Of a stretch of DNA of 64,000 bases, positions 52,873-62,189 are shown in pieces (within the stretch, counting starts at the first letter, position 1; each line of letters begins with the position of its first letter). The notes beneath the pieces were generated by a model. The model worked only from the letters and a program-made list of their open reading frames with translations, did not search any database and was not told where the DNA came from. The DNA is from Aeromicrobium sp. Root472D3 (lineage in GTDB: Bacteria; Actinomycetota; Actinomycetes; Propionibacteriales; Nocardioidaceae). Location: assembly GCF_001426485.1 (NCBI RefSeq), contig NZ_LMET01000001.1:660675-724674 (forward strand), in the 5' to 3' direction. The position numbers and the translations under genes were made by a program.

Positions 52873-52923
52873 GTGGGCACCTTCCGTCGGTCTCGCACAG
52901 CGATTCCGACAGGAGGTGCCCAC
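52873..52923. terminator. Bidirectional terminator between two convergent aldehyde dehydrogenases
   Basis: GTGGGCACCT at 52873-52882 pairs with AGGTGCCCAC at 52914-52923. Inside, GTCGG and CCGAC extend the stem. It lies in the 83-bp gap where both genes end. Confidence 0.7.
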
Positions 52924-52940
52924 TTCTCGGGGGGCCGGGC

Positions 52941-54380
52941 TCAGTCCTCGGGCCAGGCGATGCTGAGGTACTGGGTCTCCTGGAACTCCTCCAGACCCAT
53001 GCGGGCGCCCTCGCGGCCGATGCCGCTCTGCTTCATGCCACCGAACGGCGCCGCGGGGTCCGACACGAGCCCACGGTTGACGCCGACCATCCCGGCCTCG
53101 ATCGCCTCGCCGAGGCGGATGCCACGCTGCAGGTCGCCCGTGAAGACGTAGGCCGCGAGGCCCATCTCGGTGTCGTTGGCGTAGCCGATGACCTCCTCGT
53201 CGGTCGTCCAGGAGACGATCGGCGCGATCGGTCCGAAGATCTCCTCGTGGACGATCTCGGCATCGGCGGGCACGTCGACCAGCACGGTCGGCGCGAACCA
53301 GAAGCCGTCCGCGTGGTCGGACGGCACGGACGCCTCGTGCGTCACGCGCGCACCCGCCTCGAGGGCGCCGGCGAGCAGCTTCGAGGTCTTGTCGACGGCC
53401 TTGGCGTTGATGAGCGGACCGATGTCGGAACCGTCCGCCGCCGGCCCGACCTTCAGCGAGGCGACCTTCGCGCCGAGCCTGGCCGCGAACTCCTCGACGA
53501 CGTCGGCGTGGACGTACAGGCGGTTGGCCGCCGTGCACGCCTGGCCGCCACCGCGGAACTTCGCGATCATCGTCCCCTCGACCGCCGCGTCGAGATCGGC
53601 GTCGTCGGCGACGATCAGCGGGGCGTTGCCGCCGAGCTCCATCGACGAGTTGACGATGCGGTCGGCGGCCTGCTTGAGCAGCACCGATCCGATGCCTGTC
53701 GAGCCGGTGAACGAGATCTTGCGGACCCGCGGGTCCTCCATCCACCGCGTCACGACCTTGGACGCCGAGCTCGCCGGGACGATGTTGACGACGCCCTCGG
53801 GCAGACCCGCCTCGACCATCAGCCGGGCGATCGCGAAGGCCGTCAGGGGCGTCTCGGCGGCGGGCTTGAGCACGACGGTGCACCCGGCGGCGAGCGCGGG
53901 GGCGATCTTGCGGGTCGCCATCGCGGCCGGGAAGTTCCACGGCGTGACGAGGGCTGCGACGCCCACGGGGTGGTGCGTCACGAGCGTGCGGGTGCCACCC
54001 GCGGGGGCGACGCCGTAGTCGCCGCCCATGCGCACGCCCTCCTCGGCGTACCAGCGGAAGAACTCGGCCGAGTACGTGACCTCGCCCTTGGCGTCGGTCA
54101 GCGACTTGCCGTTCTCGGCGGCGATCAGCTCACCGAGCTCGTCGCGGTCGCGGATCATGAGCTCGAACGTGCGGCGCAGGATCTCGCCGCGCTCGCGGGG
54201 CGCGACCCGGCGCCACGTCGTCAGCGCAGCGGCGGCGGCATCGACCGCGGCGACCGCATCGGCCTCGCTGCCGTCGGACACGGGCCGGATGGTCCGGCCG
54301 GTGGCGGGGTCGACGACGTCGAACGTCCCGTCGCCACCGGCGCGCCACTCGTTGTCGATGAACAGGTCGGTAGCGGTCAT
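52941..54380 (-). CDS. gabD: Succinate-semialdehyde dehydrogenase
   Basis: A protein of 479 residues. Its ATG overlaps the gabT stop as ATGA. LVTPWNFPAAMATRKIAPALAAGCTVVLKPA near residue 150 is the cofactor site, FTGSTGIGSVLLKQAADRI follows, SSMELGGNAPLIV has the base Glu near 255 and FRGGGQACTAANRLYV the catalytic Cys near 289. The end PFGGMKQSGIGREGARMGLEEFQETQYLSI is the GabD pattern. It oxidises succinate semialdehyde to succinate in the last step of GABA use. Operon position after gabT supports this. Confidence 0.95.
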   Translation of the reverse strand: MTATDLFIDNEWRAGGDGTFDVVDPATGRTIRPVSDGSEADAVAAVDAAAAALTTWRRVAPRERGEILRRTFELMIRDRDELGELIAAENGKSLTDAKGEVTYSAEFFRWYAEEGVRMGGDYGVAPAGGTRTLVTHHPVGVAALVTPWNFPAAMATRKIAPALAAGCTVVLKPAAETPLTAFAIARLMVEAGLPEGVVNIVPASSASKVVTRWMEDPRVRKISFTGSTGIGSVLLKQAADRIVNSSMELGGNAPLIVADDADLDAAVEGTMIAKFRGGGQACTAANRLYVHADVVEEFAARLGAKVASLKVGPAADGSDIGPLINAKAVDKTSKLLAGALEAGARVTHEASVPSDHADGFWFAPTVLVDVPADAEIVHEEIFGPIAPIVSWTTDEEVIGYANDTEMGLAAYVFTGDLQRGIRLGEAIEAGMVGVNRGLVSDPAAPFGGMKQSGIGREGARMGLEEFQETQYLSIAWPED

Positions 54381-55708
54381 GCGTTCGTCTCCTCGAAGGC
54401 GTGGGTGAGGATCTGGAGCCCCTCGGTGAGGAGCTCGTCGCTGATGGACAGCGGGGGCAGGAAGCGCAGGACGTTGCCGAACGTCCCGCACGTCAAGACA
54501 ATCACGCCGGCCCGGTGGGCGCTGGCCGCGACGGCCTTCGCGAGGTCGGCGTCGGGCTCGTCGGTGCCCGGGCGGACGAGCTCGACCGCGATCATCGCGC
54601 CGCGTCCACGGACGTCGCCGATGCGGTCGTCGTCGGCCTGCAGCTTCTGCAGGGCCGGGACCATGAGGCGCTCGATCTCGCCGGCACGCGCCACGAGGCC
54701 GTCCTGCTCGATCGTCTCGATCGTCGCGAGGGCCGCGGCGCACGCCAGGGGGTTGCCGCCGTAGGTGCCGCCGAGGCCGCTGACGTGCGAGGCGTCCATG
54801 ACGTCGGCACGACCCGTGACCGCCGAGAGGGGCAGCCCGCCCGCGATGCCCTTGGCCGTGACGATCAGGTCGGGCACGACGCCCTCGTGGTCGCAGGCGA
54901 ACATGGCGCCGGTGCGCGCGAAGCCCGTCTGCACCTCGTCGGCGACGAACACGACGCCGTTGTCGGTGCACCACTGCGAGATCGCGGGCAGGAAGCCGTC
55001 GGCCGGGACGATGAAGCCGCCCTCGCCCTGGATCGGCTCGATCACGACGGCGGCGAGGTTCGCGGCGCCGACCTGCTTCTCGATGATCGTGATGGCCTCG
55101 CGCGCGGCCTCGGCGCCCGAGACCGCGTGGTCGCGGTAGGGGTACGACATCGGCGCGCGGTACACCTCGGGGGCGAACGGGCCGAACCCGCTCTTGTAGG
55201 GCATCGACTTGGCCGTCATGGCCATCGTCAGGTTGGTGCGCCCGTGGTACGCGTGGTCGAACACCACGACGGCCTGGCGCTTGGTGTGCGCGCGGGCGAT
55301 CTTGATGGCGTTCTCGACGGCCTCGGCGCCCGAGTTGAACAGCGCGGAGCGCTTCTCGTGGTCGCCGGGCGTCACACGGTTGAGCGCCTCCGCGACGGCG
55401 ACGTACCCCTCGTACGGCGTCACCATGAAGCACGTGTGGGTGAACGACTCGACCTGCCGCTGCACCGCCTCGACGACGCGGGGCGCGCTGTTGCCGACCG
55501 TCGTGACGGCGATGCCGGAGCCGAGGTCGATGAACGTGTTGCCGTCGACGTCCTTGACGACGCCGCCGCCGGCCTCGACCGCGAAGACCGGCATGGTGGT
55601 GCCGATGCCCTGCGCGACGGCGGCGTCCTTGCGGGCCATCAGCTCGATCGAACGGGGTCCCGGGACGGCGGTCACGAGCTCGCGGCGTTGCTGGAGATGA
55701 GCAGTCAT
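54377..55708 (-). CDS. gabT: 4-aminobutyrate aminotransferase
   Basis: A protein of 443 residues from ATG 55708; a frame extension upstream has no support. It is a class III PLP aminotransferase: VKDVDGNTFIDLGSGIAVTTVGNSAPRVVEAV, FNSGAEAVENAIKIAR, VVFDHAYHGRTNLTMAMTAK, EPIQGEGGFIVP, FVADEVQTGFARTG and the Schiff-base lysine in IVTAKGIAGGLPL near residue 290. It moves the amino group of GABA to 2-oxoglutarate, giving succinate semialdehyde for GabD. It is divergent from a LysR regulator 70 bp away. Confidence 0.96.
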   Translation of the reverse strand: MTAHLQQRRELVTAVPGPRSIELMARKDAAVAQGIGTTMPVFAVEAGGGVVKDVDGNTFIDLGSGIAVTTVGNSAPRVVEAVQRQVESFTHTCFMVTPYEGYVAVAEALNRVTPGDHEKRSALFNSGAEAVENAIKIARAHTKRQAVVVFDHAYHGRTNLTMAMTAKSMPYKSGFGPFAPEVYRAPMSYPYRDHAVSGAEAAREAITIIEKQVGAANLAAVVIEPIQGEGGFIVPADGFLPAISQWCTDNGVVFVADEVQTGFARTGAMFACDHEGVVPDLIVTAKGIAGGLPLSAVTGRADVMDASHVSGLGGTYGGNPLACAAALATIETIEQDGLVARAGEIERLMVPALQKLQADDDRIGDVRGRGAMIAVELVRPGTDEPDADLAKAVAASAHRAGVIVLTCGTFGNVLRFLPPLSISDELLTEGLQILTHAFEETNA

Positions 55709-55778
55709 GCGTTCATTCTCGACCTCGCGCCCCATGCCGTCCAATACTCAGGTGCGATCGCGCCTATGCTCTGCAGGC

Positions 55779-56669
55779 ATGGAGCTGCGCACCCTCGGGT
55801 ACTTCGTCGCCGTCGCCGACTCGGGCTCGGTGAGCGCCGCCGCCGACGTCGTCCACGTGACGCAGCCGGCGATCTCGCGGCAGCTGCGTCAGCTCGAGCA
55901 CGACCTCGGGGTCGACCTGTTCGTGCGCAGCGCCGGTCGGCTCCGCCTGAGCGCCGCGGGGCGCGAGCTGCTGCCCTACGCGCGCGACGTGCTGCGGCGG
56001 GCCGACGGCGCGCGGGCCGTCGCTCGGTCGTACGCGGCCGGACGCCTCGAACGGGTGACGATCATGTCGCCGACCACGACGCTCACCGACGTCATCGCGC
56101 CGTTCCTCGCCACGCTCGAGCCCGACGATCCCATGCCGACGGTGCTGGAGTCGGGTCCGCGGGACGCCCACGCGGCCCTGCGCGGGGGTGCCGACCTCGC
56201 GATCGTGACGGAGCGACCGCCCTCCTCGCTGGCCGGCGCGCCCATCGCGGTGCTGCCGGTGTGGGCCTACGTCCGCGACGGTCACCCGTGGACGGGGTCG
56301 ACCGTCCGACTCGGCGACCTCGTCGACGAGACGCTGCTCGTGCTGGGGCCCGGGCTCAAGCCGCGGCAGATCCTCGACCACGCGCTCGACCGCGCCGACC
56401 TGGTGGCGCGTGACGTCGTCGAGTGCAGCCACCCGCAGGTCGCGCAGGCGCTGGCGGCCGCGGGTCGAGGGGTCGCGATCGTGACGGACGACCCGCGCTT
56501 CGACCTGCGCGGCAGCGAGATCGTGGGCCGCGACGGCCCCCTGCGCATCGAGCTGTTCGCGGCGTGGGAGCCCGAGCACCACGCCGCCGCGACGCTCGCG
56601 GGCCTGGCCGAGCGGCTGACGGCGTTCTGCGTCGAGCGCTACGGCGCCGAGGTGGCGCCGGCCCGCTGA
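55779..56669 (+). CDS. LysR-family regulator, probably of gabTD
   Basis: A protein of 296 residues from ATG 55779. MELRTLGYFVAVADSGSVSAAADVVHVTQPAISRQLRQLEHDLGVDLFVR is the LysR winged helix-turn-helix. The remainder is the periplasmic-binding-like inducer domain. The 70-bp gap to gabT contains ATACTCAGG...CGCGCCTAT, which may include the T-N11-A operator. Divergent placement suggests activation of gabTD by GABA or succinate semialdehyde, with autorepression. The last 31 bases overlap a convergent DUF3817 gene. Confidence 0.92.
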   Translation: MELRTLGYFVAVADSGSVSAAADVVHVTQPAISRQLRQLEHDLGVDLFVRSAGRLRLSAAGRELLPYARDVLRRADGARAVARSYAAGRLERVTIMSPTTTLTDVIAPFLATLEPDDPMPTVLESGPRDAHAALRGGADLAIVTERPPSSLAGAPIAVLPVWAYVRDGHPWTGSTVRLGDLVDETLLVLGPGLKPRQILDHALDRADLVARDVVECSHPQVAQALAAAGRGVAIVTDDPRFDLRGSEIVGRDGPLRIELFAAWEPEHHAAATLAGLAERLTAFCVERYGAEVAPAR

Positions 56670-56980
56670 AGCAGGCCCGTGCGGTCGGCCCACGTCTCGA
56701 ACCAGACCGTGAAGAACGGCGGGATGCTGGCGGCGAGCGCCAGCACGAGGGTCTTGAGGTCCCAGCGGAAGACGACCTTCGACACGACGGCCATGGCGAC
56801 GTACAGCACGAAGACGCCGCCGTGGATCGGTCCGGCCACGGGGACGCCGCCCTCGTGGAGCCCCAGCGGCTCGGCGTCGAGGACCCACTTGAAGAACATC
56901 GCGACGAGCAGCAGGGCCCACGAGACGGCCTCGGCGATGGCGACGGTGCGGAAGACGGTGCGGACGACGGCAGGATTCAC
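56639..56980 (-). CDS. DUF3817 membrane protein
   Basis: A protein of 113 residues with three membrane helices (about 7-28, 50-70 and 78-97). FRTVAIAEAVSWALLLVAMFFKWV at the start, PIHGGVFVLYVAMA with the conserved HG in helix 2, and FRWDLKTLVLALAASIPPFFTVWFE at the end are the DUF3817 pattern, known mainly from actinobacteria. Function is unknown. Its 3' end overlaps the LysR gene end. Confidence 0.85.
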   Translation of the reverse strand: MNPAVVRTVFRTVAIAEAVSWALLLVAMFFKWVLDAEPLGLHEGGVPVAGPIHGGVFVLYVAMAVVSKVVFRWDLKTLVLALAASIPPFFTVWFETWADRTGLLQRAGATSAP

Positions 56981-57035
56981 GCCACCACGCTACCCGCGTA
57001 ACCGCAACGAAATGCCGACCGGTGAGAATGGTCAT

Positions 57036-57680
57036 ATGGCCTTCCTGCTGCGTGTCGAGCTGCCTGACGTGCCCGGTTCGCTGGGTGCGCTGGCGACGGC
57101 GCTCGGTTCCGCGGGCGCCGACATCGAGGCGATCGAGATCGTCGAGCGGCGGACCGGCGGCCTGGTCGTCGACGACGTCCTGCTCGAGCTGCCTCCGCAG
57201 GTCATGCCCGATGCGCTGATCACGGCCTGCCACGAGCTCGAGGGCGTCACGGTCGAGTGGATCTCGCGCTACGCCGCGGGAGCGAACCTGAGCATGGACC
57301 TCGAGGCCGTCGAGCGGTTCACGGAGGACCCTGCCCGGGCCATCGCCCGCCTGGTCGAGGTCGTCCCCGAGACGTTCCGCACCGACTGGGCCGTGGCGCT
57401 CGACCGGGTCGACGGGGTGACGCACGTGATGGCCGAGTCGCCGACCGCGCCGACGCTCGTGCCCGAGGCCGACGACTGGCTGGGCCTGCGCCGGGCCAAG
57501 GTGCTGCGCGCGGTGCCCGCGTGGGAGTCGACCGTGCTGGCCGCCGCCCCCGCCCGCGACCGCAAGGGCCACCAGCTCGTCGTCGTGGTCGGCCGCCACG
57601 GCGGACCCGAGTTCCTCGACTCCGAGGTGGCCCGCCTGGGCCACATGGCCTCGCTCGCCGCATCGGTGCAGGTCGTCTAG
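57036..57680 (+). CDS. ACT-domain protein
   Basis: A protein of 214 residues from ATG 57036. LLRVELPDVPGSLGALATALGSAGADIEAIEIVER at the N-terminus is an ACT domain, an allosteric amino-acid-binding fold; VMPDALITACHELEGVTVEWISRYA completes it. The second half has no clear catalytic motif but a strand pair (HQLVVVVGRHGGPEFLDSEVARLGHMASLAASVQVV). Related stand-alone proteins are thought to sense amino acids. It is divergent from the DUF3817 gene. Partner unknown. Confidence 0.85.
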   Translation: MAFLLRVELPDVPGSLGALATALGSAGADIEAIEIVERRTGGLVVDDVLLELPPQVMPDALITACHELEGVTVEWISRYAAGANLSMDLEAVERFTEDPARAIARLVEVVPETFRTDWAVALDRVDGVTHVMAESPTAPTLVPEADDWLGLRRAKVLRAVPAWESTVLAAAPARDRKGHQLVVVVGRHGGPEFLDSEVARLGHMASLAASVQVV

Positions 57681-57770
57681 ACCGTCCCGCACCCAGCGGT
57701 CCGCGGATTCCCAGGTTGACCCGAAGCCTCCGGGGTTCACCCGGGAAACTGCGCGGGGGCAGGGGCAGGG

Positions 57771-58652
57771 TTACTCCGCCGCTTTGCTCTCGGGCACGTG
57801 CGCGTGGTGGAAGCGGCCCAGTGCCTCGACCTCGCGCTCCATGCCGGGGACCGCCCTGCCCGCCATGCGCTTGAGCACGGGCCAGGCGACGGGGGAGTTC
57901 ACGAACGACTTGGTCCAGTTCGACACCACGACGTTCTTCGGGACGTAGACCCGTCCCTTGCGCTTCGCGAACCCCTGCAGGATCAGGTCGACGCACTCCT
58001 CGACGCTCGTCGTGCCGTTGGCGGGCCACGGCAGCTTCTGGCGGATGTCGCGGAACGTCGGCAGGTCCTTCTCGGCGTTGCGGACGATGTCGGTATCGAT
58101 CCAGGACGGGTGGCAGACGCCGACGTCGATGCCGAGGTGGGCGACCTCCTGCTTGTAGGCCATCGCGAGCGACTCGGCGCCGGCCTTGCTCGCGTTGTAC
58201 GACGCGAGGCCGGCCAGCGGCGTGAACGACGCCTGCGAGGCGACGACCAGCGCGTAGCCCTTGGACCTCACGAGGTGCGGGGTCGTGTGCTTGAGGGTGC
58301 GGAAGACGCCGTTGACGTTGATGTCGACGACGCGCGCGAAGGCCTCGTCGTCGATCTGGCGCACCGTGCCGTACGACGCGATGCCGGCGTTGGCGAGCAC
58401 GACGTCGAGGCGCCCGAAGTGGTCGGCGGCGGCGTCGACCGCCGCCTTGACGGCGGCGCCGTCGCGGACGTCGGCCTCCCACCAGGCGGCGGCGTCACCG
58501 AGCTCGTCCGAGAGGGCCTCGAGCAGCTCGGGCTCGAGCCCCACGAGCGCGACACGTCCGCCTCCCCGCACGAACCCGCGGGCGACGCCCGCTCCGATGC
58601 CACGTGCGGCACCCGTGACGAGTGCGACCTTGCCGGTGAATGTCTGAGCCAT
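57771..58652 (-). CDS. SDR-family oxidoreductase
   Basis: A protein of 293 residues from ATG 58652 (MAQTF...); an ATG 9 bases upstream is possible. GAARGIGAGVARGF near residue 15 binds cofactor, LANAGIASYG near 88 is the NNAG equivalent and YNASKAG near 160 has Tyr and Lys. It has a C-terminal extension (VVSNWTKSFVNSPVAWPVLKRMAG) that may touch the membrane, as in SDRs of lipid or steroid metabolism. A 17-bp palindrome just upstream suggests TetR control. Confidence 0.9.
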   Translation of the reverse strand: MAQTFTGKVALVTGAARGIGAGVARGFVRGGGRVALVGLEPELLEALSDELGDAAAWWEADVRDGAAVKAAVDAAADHFGRLDVVLANAGIASYGTVRQIDDEAFARVVDINVNGVFRTLKHTTPHLVRSKGYALVVASQASFTPLAGLASYNASKAGAESLAMAYKQEVAHLGIDVGVCHPSWIDTDIVRNAEKDLPTFRDIRQKLPWPANGTTSVEECVDLILQGFAKRKGRVYVPKNVVVSNWTKSFVNSPVAWPVLKRMAGRAVPGMEREVEALGRFHHAHVPESKAAE

Positions 58653-58660
58653 GCCGGTCA

Positions 58661-58677
58661 AGATACCGTCGGTATCT
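58661..58677. promoter_or_regulatory. Operator-like palindrome AGATACC-GTC-GGTATCT
   Basis: The perfect 7-bp arms surround three bases, 9 bases before the SDR start. ATACC-N3-GGTAT also occurs at 63618-63630. The form resembles TetR-family operators. Confidence 0.6.
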
Positions 58678-58710
58678 GAACTGCGCCAGAGGGTGTGCGC
58701 GCCGCTCGCG

Positions 58711-59100
58711 TCACATCGGCGGGGTGGGGCGCCGCCGGTCGAGCCGGGCCTGGAAGTCGTCGAACGTCGGGCAGAACCACAGGGACTGCCCCCGGTTGGA
58801 CGCGTCGACCCACTCCGCGAGGCGGTCGCTGCCGGCGACGCGCTGGGCGATGTCGCCGACGACGGCCAGCCGCATGCGGTACGTCCCGAACTTCTGCGCG
58901 AAGACGTCGGCGGTGCCGGTGCCGAGGTCGAAGAAGTCGTCGGTCAGGCGCTCGGTCGGGACGACGACGATCTCGGCGCGCTGCCCGATCGCCTCGCCGA
59001 CGAGCTCGGTCGCGGCCCCGTCGGTGTCGAGCGGCAGCCCGTCGGGTGCGCAGACCATCACGGGCGTGCCGTACACGGTGACCACGTGCTCGTCTGTCAT
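58711..59100 (-). CDS. DUF4180 protein
   Basis: A protein of 129 residues from ATG 59100. TELVGEAIGQRAEIVVVPTERLTDDFFDLGTGTADVFAQKFGTYRMRLAVVGDI is the DUF4180 pattern, followed by SDRLAEWVDASNRGQSLWFCPTFDDFQARL. A strand-helix fold without a catalytic motif. The longer frame upstream is antisense to menB. It is divergent from menB, 51 bp away. Function is unknown. Confidence 0.85.
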   Translation of the reverse strand: MTDEHVVTVYGTPVMVCAPDGLPLDTDGAATELVGEAIGQRAEIVVVPTERLTDDFFDLGTGTADVFAQKFGTYRMRLAVVGDIAQRVAGSDRLAEWVDASNRGQSLWFCPTFDDFQARLDRRRPTPPM

Positions 59101-59151
59101 GCGCCGACCATAGCGACATGCGGGGGGTGCGCGCCCGGTAACGTCGCCGCC

Positions 59152-60087
59152 ATGAGCGCCCTCGACCACGTGTCCGACACCTTCGACCCCTCGGCCTGGC
59201 GTGAGATCCCCGGCTTCGAGGGCCTCACCGACCTGACGTACCACCGGGCCGTCGACCACGGGACCGTCCGCATCGCGTTCGACCGTCCCGACATCCTCAA
59301 CGCGTTCCGGCCGCACACGGTCGACGAGCTGCTCACGACGCTCGAGCACGCGCGGACGTCGGCCGACGTCGGATGCGTCCTGCTCACCGGCAACGGTCCG
59401 AGCCCCAAGAACGGCAAGCACTCGTTCTGCACGGGTGGCGACCAGCGCATCCGCGGCAAGGCCGGCTACCAGTACGAGGAGGCCGGGCACCACGACGAGG
59501 GCGCGCCGCCCAACCCGATCGACACGGCGCGGCTGGGGCGCCTGCACATCCTCGAGGTGCAGCGCCTCATCCGGTTCATGCCGAAGGTCGTCATCTCGGT
59601 CGTGCCCGGCTGGGCGGCCGGCGGCGGGCACAGCCTGCACGTCGTCTCCGACCTGACGCTCGCCAGCGCCGAGCACGCCCGCTTCAAGCAGACCGACGCC
59701 GACGTGGGCTCGTTCGACGGCGGCTTCGGCTCGGCCTACCTCGCCCGCCAGGTCGGCCAGAAGTTCGCCCGCGAGATCTTCTTCCTCGCCCAGGAGTACT
59801 CGGCCGAGGACGGCGTCCGCATGGGCACCGTCAACAAGGCCGTCCCGCACGCCGAGCTCGAGACGGTCGCGCTGGAGTGGGGCCGGCTCATCAACGCCAA
59901 GAGCCCGACCGCCCAGCGCATGCTCAAGTACTCGTTCAACGCGATCGACGACGGCCTGGTCGGCCAGCAGGTGCTGATGGGCGAGACGACGCGTCTGGCC
60001 TACATGACCGACGAGGCGCAGGAGGGGCGTGACCAGTTCCTCGAGAAACGAGAGCCCGACTTCAGCCCCTACCCCTGGTACTACTGA
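59152..60087 (+). CDS. menB: 1,4-dihydroxy-2-naphthoyl-CoA synthase
   Basis: A protein of 311 residues. It belongs to the enoyl-CoA hydratase superfamily. VRIAFDRPDILNAFRPHTVDELLTTLEHA is the usual start, FCTGGDQRIRGKAGYQYE near residue 90 the oxyanion and substrate region, and VVPGWAAGGGHSLHVVSDLTLAS near 152 the second oxyanion motif. KQTDADVGSFDGGFGSAYLARQVGQKFAREIFFL and the end FSPYPWYY are specific to MenB. It closes the second ring of menaquinone, acting on O-succinylbenzoyl-CoA. No other men genes are in this window. Confidence 0.95.
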   Translation: MSALDHVSDTFDPSAWREIPGFEGLTDLTYHRAVDHGTVRIAFDRPDILNAFRPHTVDELLTTLEHARTSADVGCVLLTGNGPSPKNGKHSFCTGGDQRIRGKAGYQYEEAGHHDEGAPPNPIDTARLGRLHILEVQRLIRFMPKVVISVVPGWAAGGGHSLHVVSDLTLASAEHARFKQTDADVGSFDGGFGSAYLARQVGQKFAREIFFLAQEYSAEDGVRMGTVNKAVPHAELETVALEWGRLINAKSPTAQRMLKYSFNAIDDGLVGQQVLMGETTRLAYMTDEAQEGRDQFLEKREPDFSPYPWYY

Positions 60088-60099
60088 CCGGCGGCGGTC

Positions 60100-60519
60100 T
60101 CAGCAGACGCCGGCGACCTGACGGGCTGCGTCGTCGTACTCGGCCTGGGCCTGGGCGACGACCGTCTCGTCGACGCTGCTGCCGTCGGCGACCGCCCGCG
60201 CCTCGTCGCGCAGGGAGTCGAGGGCCTCGACGGCCTGACCGACCTGGGTCCGGACGTCGTCGCTGAGCCCCTGCTCCGCGGCGGCGAGAGCCTCGCGCGT
60301 CGCCGTGAGCTTCGCGCGCGCGGCCGTGGGATCGGCGCCGAGGTCGGTGGCGATGTCGCCGACGAGCGTGCGGCCCTCGTCGACGACGCGTGCGGCCACG
60401 GCGCAGCCGGCCCGGTTGCCGGCGTCGGAGGCGGCGTCGGACGCGGCCTCCTGCACGTCCGAGCACGCGCCGAGGGCGAGGACGGGCAGGAGGGCGGCGG
60501 TGGCCAGGAGTCGGTTCAC
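60100..60519 (-). CDS. Small helical lipoprotein
   Basis: A protein of 139 residues from GTG 60519. A signal peptide ends in LALGAC (lipobox), so it is anchored outside the membrane. The mature part is Ala-rich and helical (VQEAASDAASDAGNRAG; AKLTATREALAAAEQGLSDDVRTQVGQAVEALDSLRDEARAVAD) with two further cysteines (GCAVAARVV; VAGVC at the end) that could be disulfide-bonded. No known domain. It is convergent with menB, 12 bases apart. Confidence 0.72.
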   Translation of the reverse strand: MNRLLATAALLPVLALGACSDVQEAASDAASDAGNRAGCAVAARVVDEGRTLVGDIATDLGADPTAARAKLTATREALAAAEQGLSDDVRTQVGQAVEALDSLRDEARAVADGSSVDETVVAQAQAEYDDAARQVAGVC

Positions 60520-60635
60520 ACCGTCGATCCTGACAGTCGGCGACAACATCCCCCAGCGGTGAGGCGTGGCCCATCAAGTGAGACGCGTGTCTCACCCAGT
60601 GGTCGGGATGATGACGAACGGATAACGTTCGCCGG

Positions 60636-62180
60636 ATGAGCGTTGTGGGAGTTGTCACAGAGACCGTGGCGGGCGAGACCCGCGTAGCGGCCACCCCCGA
60701 GACCGTCGGCAAGCTGATCGGACTCGGCTACGAGGTCGTGGTCGAGTCGGGCGCCGGCGAGAAGGCGTCGTTCACCGACGAGGCCTACGCCGAGGCCGGC
60801 GCCGCGATCCGCGGGACGGCCGAGACGTGGGGCAGCGACGTCGTGCTCAAGGTCAACGCGCCGTCCGCGGGCGAGATCGGCCAGCTGGCCGACGGCGCGA
60901 CGCTCGTGAGCATCATCAGCCCCGCGCTCAACCCCGAGCTCGTCGAGCAGCTGTCGGCGCGTCCCATCACGGTGCTGGCGATGGACGCCGTGCCGCGCAT
61001 CTCGCGGGCCCAGTCGATGGACGTCTTGAGCTCGATGGCCAACATCGCGGGCTACCGCGCCGTCGTCGAGGCCGCGAACGTGTTCGGCCGCTTCTTCACC
61101 GGCCAGATCACCGCGGCCGGCAAGGTGCCGCCCGCCAAGGTGCTCGTGGCGGGTGTCGGCGTGGCCGGCCTCGCGGCGATCGGCACCGCGAACAGCCTCG
61201 GCGCGATCGTGCGGGCCACCGATCCCCGCGCGGAGGTCGCCGACCAGGTCAAGTCGCTGGGCGGCGAGTACCTGCAGGTCGAGGTCGAGACCGAGCAGTC
61301 GACCGACGGCTACGCCAAGGCCACGACCGACGCCTACAACGCGCGCGCCGCCGAGATCTACTCCGAGCAGGCCGCCGACGTCGACATCATCATCACGACC
61401 GCGCTGATCCCGGGACGCGCCGCGCCCGTGCTGATCACCGAGGCCGACGTCGCCTCGATGAAGGCCGGCAGCGTCATCGTCGACATGGCCGCGGCCAACG
61501 GCGGCAACGTCGTCGGTTCGGTGCCGGGCGAGGCGGTCGTGACGGCCAACGGCGTCACGATCATCGGCTACACCGACCTCGCGGGTCGTCTTCCCACGCA
61601 GGCCTCGCAGCTGTACGGCACCAACCTCGTCAACCTGCTGAAGCTGCTGACGCCGGCCAAGGACGGGCAGCTCGTCCTCGACTTCGACGACGTCGTGCAG
61701 CGCACCATCACGGTCGTCCGTGACGGCGAGACCACGTGGCCGCCGCCGCCCGTGCAGGTCTCGGCCGCGCCGGCCGCTGCTCCGGCAGCCGCGGCGCCGG
61801 AGCCCAAGGCGCCCAAGGCGGTCATGACGCAGCGCGCCAAGCTCGGCCTGGTGGGTCTCGGCATCCTCGCGCTGTTCTTGGTCAACGCCTACGCGCCGGC
61901 GCCGCTGCCCGAGCACTTCACGGTGCTGGTGCTGGCGATCGTGATCGGCTACTACGTCATCGGCAAGGTGCACCACGCGCTGCACACGCCGCTCATGAGC
62001 GTCACCAACGCGATCAGCGGCATCATCGTGGTCGGCGCGATGCTGCAGATCGGGGTCGACGGCTCCGAGAACGACACCGTCATCCGCGTCCTCGCGTTCG
62101 TCGCGATCCTGCTCGCGTCCATCAACGTCTTCGGCGGATTCGCCGTGACCCGCCGCATGCTCAGCATGTTCTCGAAGTAA
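60636..62180 (+). CDS. pntA: NAD(P) transhydrogenase subunit alpha
   Basis: A protein of 514 residues. Residues 1-370 form the NAD-binding domain I ([52 protein letters not shown] near 170). A Pro/Ala-rich linker ([19 protein letters not shown]) leads to four membrane helices (about 405-510). This fused layout is like E. coli PntA rather than the split PntAA/PntAB of many actinobacteria. With PntB it uses the proton gradient to move hydride from NADH to NADP. It is 9 bases before pntB. Confidence 0.96.
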   Translation: MSVVGVVTETVAGETRVAATPETVGKLIGLGYEVVVESGAGEKASFTDEAYAEAGAAIRGTAETWGSDVVLKVNAPSAGEIGQLADGATLVSIISPALNPELVEQLSARPITVLAMDAVPRISRAQSMDVLSSMANIAGYRAVVEAANVFGRFFTGQITAAGKVPPAKVLVAGVGVAGLAAIGTANSLGAIVRATDPRAEVADQVKSLGGEYLQVEVETEQSTDGYAKATTDAYNARAAEIYSEQAADVDIIITTALIPGRAAPVLITEADVASMKAGSVIVDMAAANGGNVVGSVPGEAVVTANGVTIIGYTDLAGRLPTQASQLYGTNLVNLLKLLTPAKDGQLVLDFDDVVQRTITVVRDGETTWPPPPVQVSAAPAAAPAAAAPEPKAPKAVMTQRAKLGLVGLGILALFLVNAYAPAPLPEHFTVLVLAIVIGYYVIGKVHHALHTPLMSVTNAISGIIVVGAMLQIGVDGSENDTVIRVLAFVAILLASINVFGGFAVTRRMLSMFSK

Positions 62181-62189
62181 GGGCTGATC

